Source: CAXXOK01 sp963664595
GTDB taxonomy: Bacteria; Bacillota; Clostridia; Christensenellales; Aristaeellaceae
Assembly (NCBI GenBank): GCA_963664595.2
Contig: CAXXOK010000005.1
Span: forward strand, 1 to 64,000
Direction: 5' to 3'
Length of the DNA: 64,000 nucleotides
Part shown: piece after piece, positions 1 to 9,589 of the stretch
How positions within the stretch are numbered: position 1 is the stretch's first letter
Layout: every line of letters begins with the position of its first letter
Position numbers and translations under genes: made by a program
The notes under the pieces: model-generated
What the model was told of the DNA's origin: nothing
The model's input: the letters and a program-made list of their open reading frames with translations, nothing else
The model's database searches: none

Positions 1-1393
1 TCCAGGTGCGCAGCCTGCCCCAAACAGTGAGCACAGCCACCCTGCACGGCAGCGTATAAACAGGTCCGCATTCGTGCAGCCCTTTGATACGGCGGAATTC
101 TCCGGCAATGGTTTCAATCGCCTCCACAAAATCCGGAAAGCTCTCGGTCAGGTGCAGATAGCCGCCCAGCCCGATGCGGTCCACCGGCTGGCGCAGCAGC
201 GCGCGGCGCACCTGCCGCCAATAGGCTCTGGCATCGCGCGCGGGATCGCCGCCCTGCATAAAGGTAGGCGGCGCCGCCCAGCCCCACCGGAAACAGATAG
301 GGATGCAGGCGGATCTCATGGGTTCGCACAGGCGCCGCGGCACACAGGCGCACCTCAAAGCCGGAAAACACACACTTGATCAGCCCGTCAAACCGCATCT
401 CCTGGAAATGGCCGTTATTAGGTTCCATGCCGATCCAGCTGTCGTCGTAAAACACATAGGCGCTTTTACCAAAGCTGTGGACGATGTCCGTCAGCTCCTG
501 CGTGAACGCAGCCACAAACCGCTGTACAAAGGCCATCCAGTCCAGCTTTACCCGGCTTGGCACATCATGCCCGGGGCAGCGCCTGCCGCCCCGGATAAAA
601 TCTTCCGCGGTAACGGCATAGCCATATTCCGCCTCAAATGCATCCATCATCCGCGGGCTCACGCTGAAATCGTAGCTGGACCAGTCCGTGAACAGATAAC
701 GGTTTCTCTCGCTGCTCCCCCAGATCCACGCGAAATTGTAAAACAGCGAGGTAAAGCGCACGATATCCGTATGTGGGTTCTGCTCACACCACTCGGGTCA
801 GCCATTGCTCTTAAATAGTTCCTGCGCCTCGGGATATACGGGATCCGCCTGCATCAGGTGTTCCGCGTCCCAGTGGTTGGTGGTGTGGTTGTACATGGAA
901 ATCTCTTCCCAGATGCGCCACGCAAAAAAGCTGACTGTGTAGCTGTGCCACGCCTTGCCGCGCACCCAAACGCTGCCGGTCTCCGCGCGGTATTCCCACG
1001 CCTCCGGGGCAAGCGGCTCTCCCCCACGGTACGGTCGTACACCTGCCAGCGGGTCAGCGATTCGGGCTGTATCGTTAATTTGAAACTGCTCCGGCAAAAA
1101 AATCCGCCATCAGCGGAATGGAAATCCCGTCCTCCGCGCATACGCGCGGCGATGTAGACAGGATGCACTGCTGGCGGCAGTCGGGATGCTCCGTAATCCA
1201 GCGGTTATGCTGGCGGATAATACAAATCGTTGATAAAGATGGAAAAGCCCGCATTCAGGATGCTGTCCGAAAGCGTTGTCCCGTCACTGTCGCGGATGGC
1301 ATCGGCGCCCCAGCGCCCGGCCAGTGCCAGCGAAAGCGCTTCATACCCCGCCTCGCCGGGCAGCGTAAAGCTGCCGCTCTTCCTCTCGTCCAT
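1..1393 (-). pseudogene. GH112 galactosyl phosphorylase, frameshifted and cut by the window edge
   Basis: Reading the minus strand across several frames gives a continuous GH112 protein: KSGSFTLPGEAGYEAL at the N-terminus (start ATG at 1393), then WRIWEEISMYNHTTNHW, SLFYNFAWIWGSSERNRYLF, YVFYDDSWIGMEP, FDGLIKCVFSGFEVRLC and THEIRLHPYLFPVGLGG, continuing past base 1. The family phosphorolyses beta-galactosides to galactose-1-phosphate. Characterised members act on lacto-N-biose/galacto-N-biose or on galactosyl-1,4-rhamnose. I cannot separate these by eye, but the adjacent GH105 gene and the GH51 and GH43 genes favour the rhamnose type from pectin (inference). The reading frame breaks near 1200, 1000-1090, 795 and 270. 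Conserved motifs survive on both sides of each break, which fits sequencing indels or very recent decay. GAGGAG of the GH105 end serves as its ribosome site. The two genes are 4 bases apart. Confidence 0.85.
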
Positions 1394-1397
1394 GCCC

Positions 1398-2440
1398 TTA
1401 CTCCTCTGTTGACGTGATGGCCGCGAAGGAACGCCAGCGCGAAGCCCTTGCCCCCAGCCCTGTGTCCACGTAGCGCGAAATTTGCCGGTAGCCTTCCAGA
1501 TCGTTCATCACGGCCGTGCCGCCGGAAACGTTCAGCACCCGCCCGTCCGGGGAGATATTGTCAAGGATCGGCGGCATACGCCTTTTCCACATAGGCGGTG
1601 TGCAGCGGATTCCCCGTTTTTCACCATCGCGGCGGCAATGCCGCAGGAGGCCGAAAGCTCCTCGTAGCTTTCCGGATCATCCAGCACGGTGCGCCATAGT
1701 CCGCCTTCGGTTTGCAGCTTCTTCAGCCCCGTCAGCTGATCGCGCAGGGAGCAGTCGATATCCATAAACGGCGGATAGAGATAGGGTTCGGGCAAGGTGC
1801 GCTTTAACCTGCGCCATGGTATAGGCTGCCCAGGCATTCGCCCGCGCCCAGAAAAAGCCGGACATATGATCTTTGTTCATGTTGTTGTAGCCATGGTACC
1901 AAAGCCCGGTTGCCTTGTCCTGCAGATATTCGATATGCAAGAAATACTGGTGAAGGGCGTCGTTGATCAAGGATTTATCCTTGGGTGAGCACGCCGTAGC
2001 GCAGCATAAAATAGGCGGCCATAAACAGGGTATCCGCCCAGGCCTGCTCGGGAAAATCGTTGTTCACGGAAACGGTATGCTGAAGCACATGATCGCCGAA
2101 GCGCAGTGCGTGATTGCGGAGATAATCGATCTTCTGAGGCGGCGATATCTTCAGGTACGCTTCCTCGCCGGTCGCCTGATGCAGGGAAAGCAGGCAATGC
2201 CCCATCGCGCAGGTGTTCACCGTAAACGCCGGCAGGCCCAGCGCGATCAGCGCGTCCACCCTCGCTTTCAGCAAATCAAGGATACTCCTGCTTGCCGGTG
2301 GCCTCATACGCGCAGGCAACGCCGTAATACGCCACGCCGCAGGGCCAGTCCCACGGCAGGTCCATCTCCATGGTTTTGCGCACGACGGCATCCATAGCGC
2401 TTCCGGCAGCTGTTGGCGGCTGATGTGTGGTAAGCTTCAT
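1398..2440 (-). pseudogene. GH105 unsaturated rhamnogalacturonyl hydrolase, frameshifted
   Basis: The start ATG at 2440 follows AAGGAGAAACCC. Stitched frames give MKLTTHQPPTAAG, WDWPCGVAYYGVACAYEATG, FTVNTCAMGHCLLSLHQATG, QAWADTLFMAAYFMLRYG, KATGLWYHGYNNMNKDHMSG, FFWARANAWAAYTMAQV and SGGTAVMNDLEGY, which is the YteR/YesR (GH105) pattern. These cytoplasmic enzymes remove the unsaturated galacturonyl residue left by rhamnogalacturonan lyases. The stop is at 1398-1400. The frame breaks near 2280, 1970, 1800, 1600 and 1440. The last break is instructive: the expected GWGQGLALAF sequence is only recovered by switching frame twice within 40 bases, as paired indels would do. It is the fourth gene of the uptake operon and lies 3' of two stem-loops that separate it from the binding-protein gene. 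Confidence 0.8.
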
Positions 2441-2474
2441 GGGTTTCTCCTTCAGGCTCGTTCGCTGTGTATCA

Positions 2475-2510
2475 GGAAAAAGCTGCGGCTTGTACGCAAC
2501 AGCCGCAGTT
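2475..2510 (-). terminator. stem-loop with T-run between binding protein and GH105
   Basis: On the minus strand an 8-bp stem (CTGCGGCT, 2501-2508, with AGCCGCAG, 2483-2490) is followed at once by a run of T. It looks like an intrinsic terminator, probably a leaky one that lets the binding protein be made in excess over the downstream enzymes (inference). Confidence 0.6.
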
Positions 2511-2516
2511 TGAAAA

Positions 2517-2554
2517 GGACGTCCCCTTTTCCTGTCAAGGGCAAGGGACGTCCC
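2517..2554. other. second intercistronic stem-loop
   Basis: GGACGTCCCCTT pairs with AAGGGACGTCC across a 14-base loop, with one bulged base. There is no T-run, so it may instead protect the 3' end of the binding-protein message. Confidence 0.45.
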
Positions 2555-2586
2555 CCGTCCAAAGGTCGTTAAGCTTGCCACGGGGT

Positions 2587-4259
2587 TTACTCGGTAACAG
2601 GCAGCTTGGTGGTATTGCCCGCTTCGTAGGCGGCCAGGCGCTCGTCGATGATTTCCTGATAACCGGCATCCAGATACTTCTGGCTCAGCTCGGCATACAG
2701 TGCGTCGAAACTCGGCGGGGTCACACTTGGTGAGCTGTACGCTGTATTCCTGATACAGGCTCAGCAGTGTACGCGGTATATTCGCTCTCGCTGTTGATGG
2801 CGACGGCGAACACCGGATCGGAATAAGCCCAGCCATTGTCGGCGATCGACTTGAGCTCATAGTAGTTGTCGATCAGATCCTGGGTGAAGTCCTGCGGCAG
2901 GCCCTGCGGCGCGATGGCGGCGATGGTCTGCTCGATGGTGCCAACCTTCTTGGAGGCGTGCACGCAGCAGGTCATATCGATGTTCATGTTGTGGTTGAGC
3001 ATGTACTCGCCGCGGTAGTCGCCGTTGACAACCGGCAGGCCTTCGGCATTGTACTCAAAGGTAATGCCTTCGATGCCGTTTTCCATCACGGCCAGGGTCT
3101 CGGGCTGCGCCATCCACTCCAGGTACATCCAGGCGGCCTTGAGCTGGTCTTCGGTCGCCAGCGACGAGAAGCCCACGATCATGCCGAAGGCGTTGTCCGA
3201 ACGGAACTGCGGCATATCCACAACGCCTTCTTCCACAACCCAGTTAAGGCTGAGAACAGCCAGCTTCCGCATCGGGGTTGTTTTCATAGAACGCGGTCAG
3301 CCAGCACACGTTGGCGGACATATAGCCGCTATAGGGAAGCAGCTGCCGTTGATGAAGTCGGTCTGCCACTGCGAGGCGCCGCCTGTGCCTTGGATCTCGG
3401 CCAGGTCGAGCTCATACTCGGGAGAATAGAGACCCAGATTGTATTCAAGGTTCTGCCGTTTGAGCAGACTGATAGGTCGGATACCAGCTCAGGCTTGCGG
3501 TGCCGAGGCTGGAATGCATGCGCCCATTCGACTTCAATCACGGGATAATCACGGAACGCGAAGTTAGCCACATACGCCGCTTTGGGCAGGCTCAGGCCCA
3601 GGGGATATTCCGCATAGCCCGCTTCTTTAACAGCCAGCAGGGCGGCAAGATATTCCTTGTAATTGGTCGGCGCGGCAATGCCCAGCGCATCCAGCCAATC
3701 CTTGACGGTACATGGTGGCATAGGTGTAGATGCCGTTGTGTTGTAGTAGGGGCGCTCGGTGAGCACGAAGTAGGTTCTCTCCGTTGATGTCGGAGTAGCC
3801 AAGCTGGTTGTTGTCAACCATCGCCTGATAATAGGTAGGAGCGACTTTGGCAAACGCGTCCAGGTCAATCACCTGCATGGCGCCGTCGTTGGCCCACTGG
3901 GCGACTTTGGGATAGTCATACTCCATCAGGATGGTGGGCGTTTCGCCGGCGGCGATGAGCAGGGAATACTTGGTCATCACGTCGCCGCGCGGGAATGGCG
4001 ACATACTTCAACATTCGATGTTGTATACGTCGCCAAAATTCTTCTGTATCCACTGGGTCCAATAGTTGTCATCCACTGCGGGATAGCCTTCTTTGGAACG
4101 GTCGTATACAGGAACCGTGATGTTAACGGTTTCTGCAAACGGTTCGGCAGCGATCGTGCCGCCGGCGGGAGCCTCAACTTCTTCAGCCATCGATGCTGCG
4201 GGCAGCATCATGCCTAAAGCCATGACCACGGCAACAAGGGTGGTCAGGATTTTCTTCAT
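2587..4259 (-). pseudogene. carbohydrate ABC transporter substrate-binding protein, frameshifted
   Basis: The start ATG at 4259 lies behind AAAGGAGAG. A signal peptide (MKKILTTLVAVVMALGMMLP, ASMAEE) has no lipobox cysteine. Fragments in successive frames read WTQWIQKNFGDVYNIEC, TKYSLLIAAGETPTILMEYD, PTNYKEYLAALLAVKEAGYA, LATEDQLKAAWMYLEWMAQP, YRGEYMLNHNMNIDMTCCVH and a C-terminus ending GNTTKLPVTE at 2587. About 557 codons in total matches the large LplA-type binding proteins that partner LplB/YtcP permeases, which import oligosaccharides (often pectin-derived) in Firmicutes. At least five frame changes occur, for example near 4010, 3720, 3470, 3290 and 2740. The intact permeases just upstream argue that the transporter is, or was until very recently, functional. 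Confidence 0.75.
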
Positions 4260-4296
4260 GAGTTTCTCTCCTTTTATGATTTTATATGATGAATGA

Positions 4297-5210
4297 TCAG
4301 CCTTTGACAGCGCCGATCATTACACCCTTTGACAAAGTACTTCTGAATGAACGGATATACGCAGATGATGGGAAGGGTGGCAAACATGACCATCGCGGCC
4401 TGCAGCACCTCCGGCGTGGACTGTACGGCCATGCCTTCGGAAATACTGATCGCGTCCGCGCCCGGAGTTAAGCACCATATTGCTTAGCAGGTACTGGATG
4501 GGCTGCAGCGCCTTTTTGGTGATAAAGTATTTCGCGTCGGCATAGGCGTTCCAGCGGCCGACCGCGTAAAACAGCGACAGGGTTGCCAGGATGGGCTTGC
4601 TCAGCGGAAGGACAATTTTAAACAGGATCTGGAAGTTGCTGGCACCGTCCAGAAACGCGGCCTCCTCCAGGCTGTCGGGGATGGTGGACTGGATAAAGGT
4701 TTTCATGATCAGCATATTGAACGGCGAAAACGACAGCGGCAGGACCAGCACCCACATTTTGTTGATCAGGCCCAGATTCTTGAGCAGCAGGTATTCCGGA
4801 ATCAGGCCCGCGTAAAAGTACAGCGTAAACAGGATCATCAGGGCGATAAAGTTGCGCCCCATCAGGCGCCTGCGTGATAGCGGATAGGCGGCACAGATGG
4901 TCAGGATCATGCCGATCACCGTAAACAGCACGGTCACCAGCACCGTATAGAGCATCGAGTGGGTCAGCTGGCCATCCTGAAAGATGGTGGTATAGGCTTC
5001 CAACGTAACATCCTTGGGCAGCAGCGTAACCTGCTTGGCCAGCACCGCAGAGTTGCCGGAGATTGATTTGACCGCGATGTGCACAAAGGGCACAATACAG
5101 GTCAGGCAGAGGAGAATGATGATCAGCACAATCACGATATCGCCGATTGTGGTATGCATTTTCATCCCGGTTGTGCCCGTAACGCGCTTGGTATGGGTCG
5201 TATCCATCAT
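4297..5210 (-). CDS. carbohydrate ABC transporter permease, YtcP/YcjP type (C-terminus frameshifted)
   Basis: This is an inner-membrane permease of the MalG-like class. It has a first membrane helix at about residues 20-42 (IGDIVIVLIIILLCLTCIVP), further helices, and the EAA coupling loop EEAAFLDGASNFQILFKIVL that docks on the ATPase. Clean frame runs from ATG 5210 (after GGGGGGTGAG) to about 4470. After that the expected C-terminus is found only by changing frame, ending MIGAVKG at stop 4297-4299, so the uninterrupted reading frame stops falsely at 4320. It lies 10 bases after lplB and 37 bases before the binding-protein gene. No ATPase is encoded nearby; such systems usually share an MsmK-type ATPase (family knowledge). 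Confidence 0.8.
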
Positions 5211-5220
5211 CTCACCCCCC

Positions 5221-6180
5221 CTAAATCAGGCCGGATTCGCCAAGCTTTTTGGCAAACCGGTCCGCAAGCAGCACGAGGATGAACCCAAGCAGCGACTGGA
5301 ACAGGCCCACGGCCGTGGCTTTGGAAAAGTTTCCTCCGGCCAGGCCCTTTTCGTAGATATAGATGGCGAGCTGGTATTGGTAATCCTTCACCAGCACGTT
5401 GCCAAACGAAGCGAGCCGCTCGTAATTGGAGCCCATGATGCGGCCCAGGTTGAGGATCAGCAGCGTTACCATGGTCGGCCGGATGCCCGGCAGGGTGATG
5501 TGCCACATCTTGCGCATGCGGCCTGCGCCGTCCACAGTGGCGGCTTCATACAGCTCTGCGCTGATGCCGGTGATGGCCGCCAGGTACAGGATGGTGCCCC
5601 AGCCCATGTTCTGCCATACCGCCATCAGCAGGTAGGTAATGGCCCAGTGGGTTTTTTCCGTCAGGAACGGGATACCCTCCTGAATCCATCCGGCGTTCAT
5701 CAGCGCGATGTTCACCAGCCCCGTGGAAGGCCGAAACAGCGTGTAGGATACGCTGGCGATGATCACCCAGCTCAAAAAGTGCGGCAGATACAAAATCGTC
5801 TGCGAAACCTTTTTGAAGCGCGGCATGCGCAGCTCGTTGAGCATGAGCGCCAGGAAGATCGGCACGGGGAACCCGATCAGCAAATCCGCAAAGTTGAAAA
5901 TCAGCGAGTTCTTCAGCGAGCGCAGAAAATCAGCGTCCTTGAAGATCTTCTCGAAAATCTGGAAGCCTACATATTCGCTCCCGGCATAGCCTTTGGCCGG
6001 TTTATAGTTCATAAAGGCAATCCGGAGCCCCGGATAGGCGGCATACTTGAAAATCAGCACAAAAGCAACCGGAAGCAGCAGTAAAAGATATAGCTGCCAA
6101 TCCCGCCTTACGGCGTTCCTCAGGCTGCGCGCGATCAGTCCGCGGCGGTTATGGGTAATGGCTGGTTGCGTCACCTTCAA
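5221..6180 (-). CDS. lplB: polysaccharide ABC transporter permease, LplB type
   Basis: A 319-residue permease of the LplB/YtcO class and first gene of the minus-strand uptake operon. A TTG start at 6180 is supported by GGAGG about 10 bases upstream. The N-terminal helix (LYLLLLLPVAFVLIFKYAAY) and about six membrane spans are visible, and the EAA loop reads YEAATVDGAGRMRKMWHITL. It should import oligosaccharides together with YtcP and the binding protein. It is intact, in contrast to the genes downstream. The divergent AraC gene is its likely regulator: AraC/LplB pairs of this layout are normally substrate-inducible. Confidence 0.9.
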   Translation of the reverse strand: MKVTQPAITHNRRGLIARSLRNAVRRDWQLYLLLLLPVAFVLIFKYAAYPGLRIAFMNYKPAKGYAGSEYVGFQIFEKIFKDADFLRSLKNSLIFNFADLLIGFPVPIFLALMLNELRMPRFKKVSQTILYLPHFLSWVIIASVSYTLFRPSTGLVNIALMNAGWIQEGIPFLTEKTHWAITYLLMAVWQNMGWGTILYLAAITGISAELYEAATVDGAGRMRKMWHITLPGIRPTMVTLLILNLGRIMGSNYERLASFGNVLVKDYQYQLAIYIYEKGLAGGNFSKATAVGLFQSLLGFILVLLADRFAKKLGESGLI

Positions 6181-6446
6181 AAGGGTTATCCTCCCTGCTT
6201 CAGCGTGTACTAAAAGTTCATTTTGTCCCTTTTATGCTTATAATATACCGATCCATACAGGCGGAATCCATCGAATATCAACCAACAATTATGCATATTC
6301 TACTTTTTATTTTTCCAAAAACAGCGTAATCAGCCTCTATTTCTTGCTTTTTGCGATTTCTTCTTCAAATCCGCGTGATATTTTTCTTGATAGATGGTTG
6401 AATTTGCCCACTGTATTTGGTAGAGTACAGACAGGGAGGGATCACG
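6181..6446. promoter_or_regulatory. divergent promoter region between lplB operon and AraC gene
   Basis: 266 AT-rich bases without a gene. A perfect TATAAT stands at 6239-6244 on the plus strand with a poor -35, as expected for a promoter that needs an activator. The opposite strand carries overlapping TATATTATAA. This is the natural site for the AraC-family protein to bind. Confidence 0.5.
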
Positions 6447-7391
6447 ATGGCCAGACGCGCCCGCCAGGTGATTGAGTACCGGGTGTACGAGCTGAATATC
6501 GATTTCCCGGCGTTGCTGCTGGACGGGGAACAGTGGCATATTTCTGATATAAAAAGCAAGCGGCTCCATTTTCACAACTGCATGGAAATCGGCATTTGCC
6601 ATACCAACTCGGGCACGCTGCTGGTGCGCGACGAGCCCTACACCTTTCATGCCGGAGATGTGACCGTGCTGCCGCGCCATGTGCCCCACACCACCTATTC
6701 CTCCCACGGGATGACCAGCCTGTGGAGCTATCTGTTTGTGGATATGCGTGAACTGCTGTCGGAGTTTCTGCACACGGAGGAGGATTTTGAGCTTTCCACC
6801 TTCCACCCGCAGAATTTCATCCACCTGTTCAAGGGTGACGAATATCCCAAAATCCACTTTCTGGCGGACAGTATCATCGACGAGCTGAAAACCCGGCAAG
6901 CGCATTATCAGGAAAGCGCCCGCGGGCTGCTGCTCTCGCTGTTTTTTGAAATCACGCGCGCGCTTAAGGCCAGCGCCGGCCCCACGCCTGTAAAAAAGCG
7001 CAAGGATACGCTGGTGCTTACCCCGGCGCTGAACTATATCAACGAAAACTATATGCGTAAAATCTCGGTGGATGAGCTGGCGGAAATGTGCCACCTGTCC
7101 ACCACGCATTTCCGGCGGCTGTTCTTTTCCATCATGGGGAGTAACCCCCATACCTTCATCAACCAGACCCGGATCACCCGCGCCTGCACCATGCTGCAAA
7201 CCACCGATGATGCCATTTTGAGCATTGCCGAAACGGTAGGCTTCGTATCGGTATCCAGCTTTAACCGCTGTTTTCAGCAAATGGTGGGGGTCACGCCGCG
7301 CCACTACCGCACCCCCGAACACCAGGGCCAAAAGCCGCAGCGCCCGCAGAGCATTGTGCAGTACCGCGGCTGGGTAGCGCCGGACTTATGA
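6447..7391 (+). CDS. AraC family transcriptional regulator
   Basis: A 314-residue regulator. ATG at 6447 is preferred over an in-frame ATG at 6417 because GGGAGGG sits 6 bases before it. The N-terminal half is a cupin sugar-sensing domain (HNCMEIGICHTNSGTLLVRD, then TFHAGDVTVLPRHVPH, residues about 45-85). The C-terminal 100 residues hold the two helix-turn-helix motifs (ISVDELAEMCHLSTTHFRRL and ILSIAETVGFVSVSSFNRCF) and end in the family VTPRHYR. Divergent from the lplB operon and upstream of a GH51 gene, it probably activates pectin/arabinan utilisation on both sides (inference). Confidence 0.92.
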   Translation: MARRARQVIEYRVYELNIDFPALLLDGEQWHISDIKSKRLHFHNCMEIGICHTNSGTLLVRDEPYTFHAGDVTVLPRHVPHTTYSSHGMTSLWSYLFVDMRELLSEFLHTEEDFELSTFHPQNFIHLFKGDEYPKIHFLADSIIDELKTRQAHYQESARGLLLSLFFEITRALKASAGPTPVKKRKDTLVLTPALNYINENYMRKISVDELAEMCHLSTTHFRRLFFSIMGSNPHTFINQTRITRACTMLQTTDDAILSIAETVGFVSVSSFNRCFQQMVGVTPRHYRTPEHQGQKPQRPQSIVQYRGWVAPDL

Positions 7392-7463
7392 TATCCGGTC
7401 AATGATACAATCATGATAATGAAAGCACGTATCTAACGGAAGTATAGAAAAGGCGGAACCGAT

Positions 7464-7724
7464 ATGCAGACCAGCCCCCTGTGTAAACGCTGTTTGCTGG
7501 AAGAGCTTCTGGAGGAGCAATCCCTTTACGAGGTCATCCGCCAGCGCATCGCCCTGCTGACGGACGAAGAACGCACCGGCGAAACCGAATACCGGCGCAG
7601 GCTAGCCCTTTGCCAAGGCTGCGCCGAGCTTAGCCGCGGCACCTGCGCGCAGTGCGGCTGCTATGTGGAAATCCGCGCAGCCAAACGGCGCATGCGCTGC
7701 CCGCATATAAGCCCCAAATGGTAG
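7464..7724 (+). CDS. DUF6171 family small cysteine-rich protein
   Basis: An 86-residue cytoplasmic protein with three paired-cysteine motifs: CKRCLL (residues 8-11), CQGC (50-53) and CAQCGCYV (61-66), plus a late CPH. The spacing suggests zinc binding. This matches the DUF6171 family of Clostridia, whose role is unknown. It lies 72 bases after the AraC gene and just before the GH51 start, so it is probably co-transcribed with them, but nothing in the sequence ties it to sugar metabolism. Confidence 0.8.
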   Translation: MQTSPLCKRCLLEELLEEQSLYEVIRQRIALLTDEERTGETEYRRRLALCQGCAELSRGTCAQCGCYVEIRAAKRRMRCPHISPKW

Positions 7725-7733
7725 GAGACCCCT

Positions 7734-7766
7734 ATGCAATTCATGGAAAGAGGTAAAGGCAAATGA
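7734..7766 (+). CDS. ten-codon upstream ORF coupled to the arabinofuranosidase
   Basis: The reading frame MQFMERGKGK has its own strong ribosome site (GGAGA, 7723-7727) and ends in TGA that overlaps the GH51 start as ATGA (7763-7766). The GH51 start itself has only a weaker site (AAAGAGG). This is the layout of translational coupling; whether the peptide is made is not known. Confidence 0.45.
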   Translation: MQFMERGKGK

Positions 7767-9232
7767 TCGAGATCAAACTGCACCCCGAGCAGGAACTGGG
7801 AACCATCCATAAAAACATTTACGGGCATTTCTCGGAGCACTTGGGGCGCTGCGTATACGGCGGCCTGTTCGTGGGCGAGGACTCCCCCATCCCCAACAAA
7901 AACGGCATGCGCACCGATGTGGTGGACGCGCTGAAAGCCATCCGCGTGCCCGTGCTGCGCTGGCCGGGCGGCTGCTTTGCCGATGAATACCACTGGGAAG
8001 ACGGCATCGGCCCCAGGGAAACCCGCAAGCGAATGGTCAACACCAACTGGGGCGGCGTCGTGGAGGACAATTCCTTCGGCACGCACGAGTTTCTGGAGCT
8101 TTGCGCCCAAATCGGCTGCGAGCCCTACATCAACGCCAACGTCGGCTCCGGCACGGTACGCGAGATGGCCGAGTGGGTGGAGTATGTAAACAGCGACGGC
8201 GATTCCACCGTGGTCCGCAAGCGCTGGGCCAACGGCCGCAAGGATCCCTTCGGCGTGAAATACTGGGGCGTGGGCAACGAAAGCTGGGGCTGCGGCGGCA
8301 ATATGCTGCCCGATTATTATGCCCACGAATACCGCCGCTACCAGACCTACTGCCGCAACTACGGCAGCCATGCGCTGTACCGCATCGCCTGCGGTCCCAA
8401 CTCCGGCGACTATGCCTGGACCGACACGCTGATGAAGATGGCCGCGCCGCACCTGGACGCCCTCACCCTGCACTACTACACCGTGCCCACCGGCGTATGG
8501 AAGGATAAGGGCAGCGCCACCGCGTTTGACGAGGCCCTGTACTATCAAACCCTGCACGGCGCGCAAACGATGGACGAGCTGGTAACCAAACATTTGGAGA
8601 CGATGGACAAATACGACCCCGAACACCGTGTGGGCCTGATTGTGGACGAATGGGGCGCCTGGCACAACGTGGAGCCCGGCACCAACCCCGGCTTCCTTTA
8701 CCAGCAAAACACCATGCGTGATGCGCTGCTGGCCGCCATGACGCTAGATGTGTTCAACAAACACTGTGACCGCGTTGTGATGGCCAACATCGCCCAGACC
8801 GTGAACGTGCTGCAGGCCGTGATCCTCACCGAGGGCAATCAGATGGTGCTTACCCCCACCTATCACGTATTCGACCTGTATCAGGCGCACCAGAACGCCA
8901 CGCTGGTGGCGCACGAGGCGCAGCCGGGCGCTGTGGGCGTGGGCGACACACAGGTACCCGCCCTCAGCCTGACGGCCTCCAAAAAAGAGAGCCTCCTGAC
9001 CGTGACCCTTTCCAACCCGTCGCTCACGGAAACCGCAGAGCTCAGCCTGCTGATCAGCGGCGTGCGCAAGGCCGCGGGCCGCCTGCTGACCGGCGCGATG
9101 AGCGCCTGTAACGATTTTGACCATCCGATCCGCGTCACTCCGCAAAAGCTGGAAGAAATCGGCCTCACCCAAGGCGGCGTCACCTGCTCCCTGCCGCCCT
9201 GCAGCGTGGCTGAGCTCACCCTGACACTGTAA
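7763..9232 (+). CDS. abfA: GH51 alpha-L-arabinofuranosidase
   Basis: A 489-residue retaining glycosidase without signal peptide, so intracellular. It removes terminal alpha-L-arabinofuranosyl groups from imported arabino-oligosaccharides. The (beta/alpha)8 domain shows FSEHLGRCVYGG (residues 23-34), VLRWPGGCFADEYHW (64-78), acid/base Glu173 in GVGNESWGCGG, HYYT (237-240) and nucleophile Glu296 in GLIVDEWGAW. A C-terminal beta-sandwich follows. Length is typical for the family. It is fully intact. It follows the DUF6171 gene with a coupled short frame and supplies the arabinan side-chain activity matching the GH105/GH112 genes on the other strand. Confidence 0.95.
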   Translation: MIEIKLHPEQELGTIHKNIYGHFSEHLGRCVYGGLFVGEDSPIPNKNGMRTDVVDALKAIRVPVLRWPGGCFADEYHWEDGIGPRETRKRMVNTNWGGVVEDNSFGTHEFLELCAQIGCEPYINANVGSGTVREMAEWVEYVNSDGDSTVVRKRWANGRKDPFGVKYWGVGNESWGCGGNMLPDYYAHEYRRYQTYCRNYGSHALYRIACGPNSGDYAWTDTLMKMAAPHLDALTLHYYTVPTGVWKDKGSATAFDEALYYQTLHGAQTMDELVTKHLETMDKYDPEHRVGLIVDEWGAWHNVEPGTNPGFLYQQNTMRDALLAAMTLDVFNKHCDRVVMANIAQTVNVLQAVILTEGNQMVLTPTYHVFDLYQAHQNATLVAHEAQPGAVGVGDTQVPALSLTASKKESLLTVTLSNPSLTETAELSLLISGVRKAAGRLLTGAMSACNDFDHPIRVTPQKLEEIGLTQGGVTCSLPPCSVAELTLTL

Positions 9233-9589
9233 TTTATCCTGTATTCAAGCCGTTTTCAAAGCAACTGAAAACGCTAAAATTAAAAATGAATTTCGATTCA
9301 ATATTCAGAAGGGTTTTTGTTTCCAATGCAAAATATACCCTATCAGGGATTATCCCTGATGGACCGGCCCTCCACCCCATAACCCGCCCGACCTGCCTTT
9401 TCACAACCTTTACACTGCACGATCGTTGATATATAAGAAAAAAGAGAACAGCAGAACAGATCGCACCCGATTACGCAAAGGGTGATGTTTTCCGTGGAAA
9501 AACCGTTACTGCATAACACGAAATCAACCGCAGACACAGGTCCGGGCACGCTCACAGACCCGTATGTGCGGCTGTGAAAGGAGACCCGT
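9233..9589. promoter_or_regulatory. intergenic region with a perfect 19-base palindrome
   Basis: 357 bases without a gene, upstream of the radical SAM gene. The notable element is ATCAGGGA-TTA-TCCCTGAT at 9342-9360, a perfect inverted repeat with no T-run, which is more like an operator than a terminator. The next gene has the ribosome site AAAGGAG at about 9577-9583. Confidence 0.45.
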
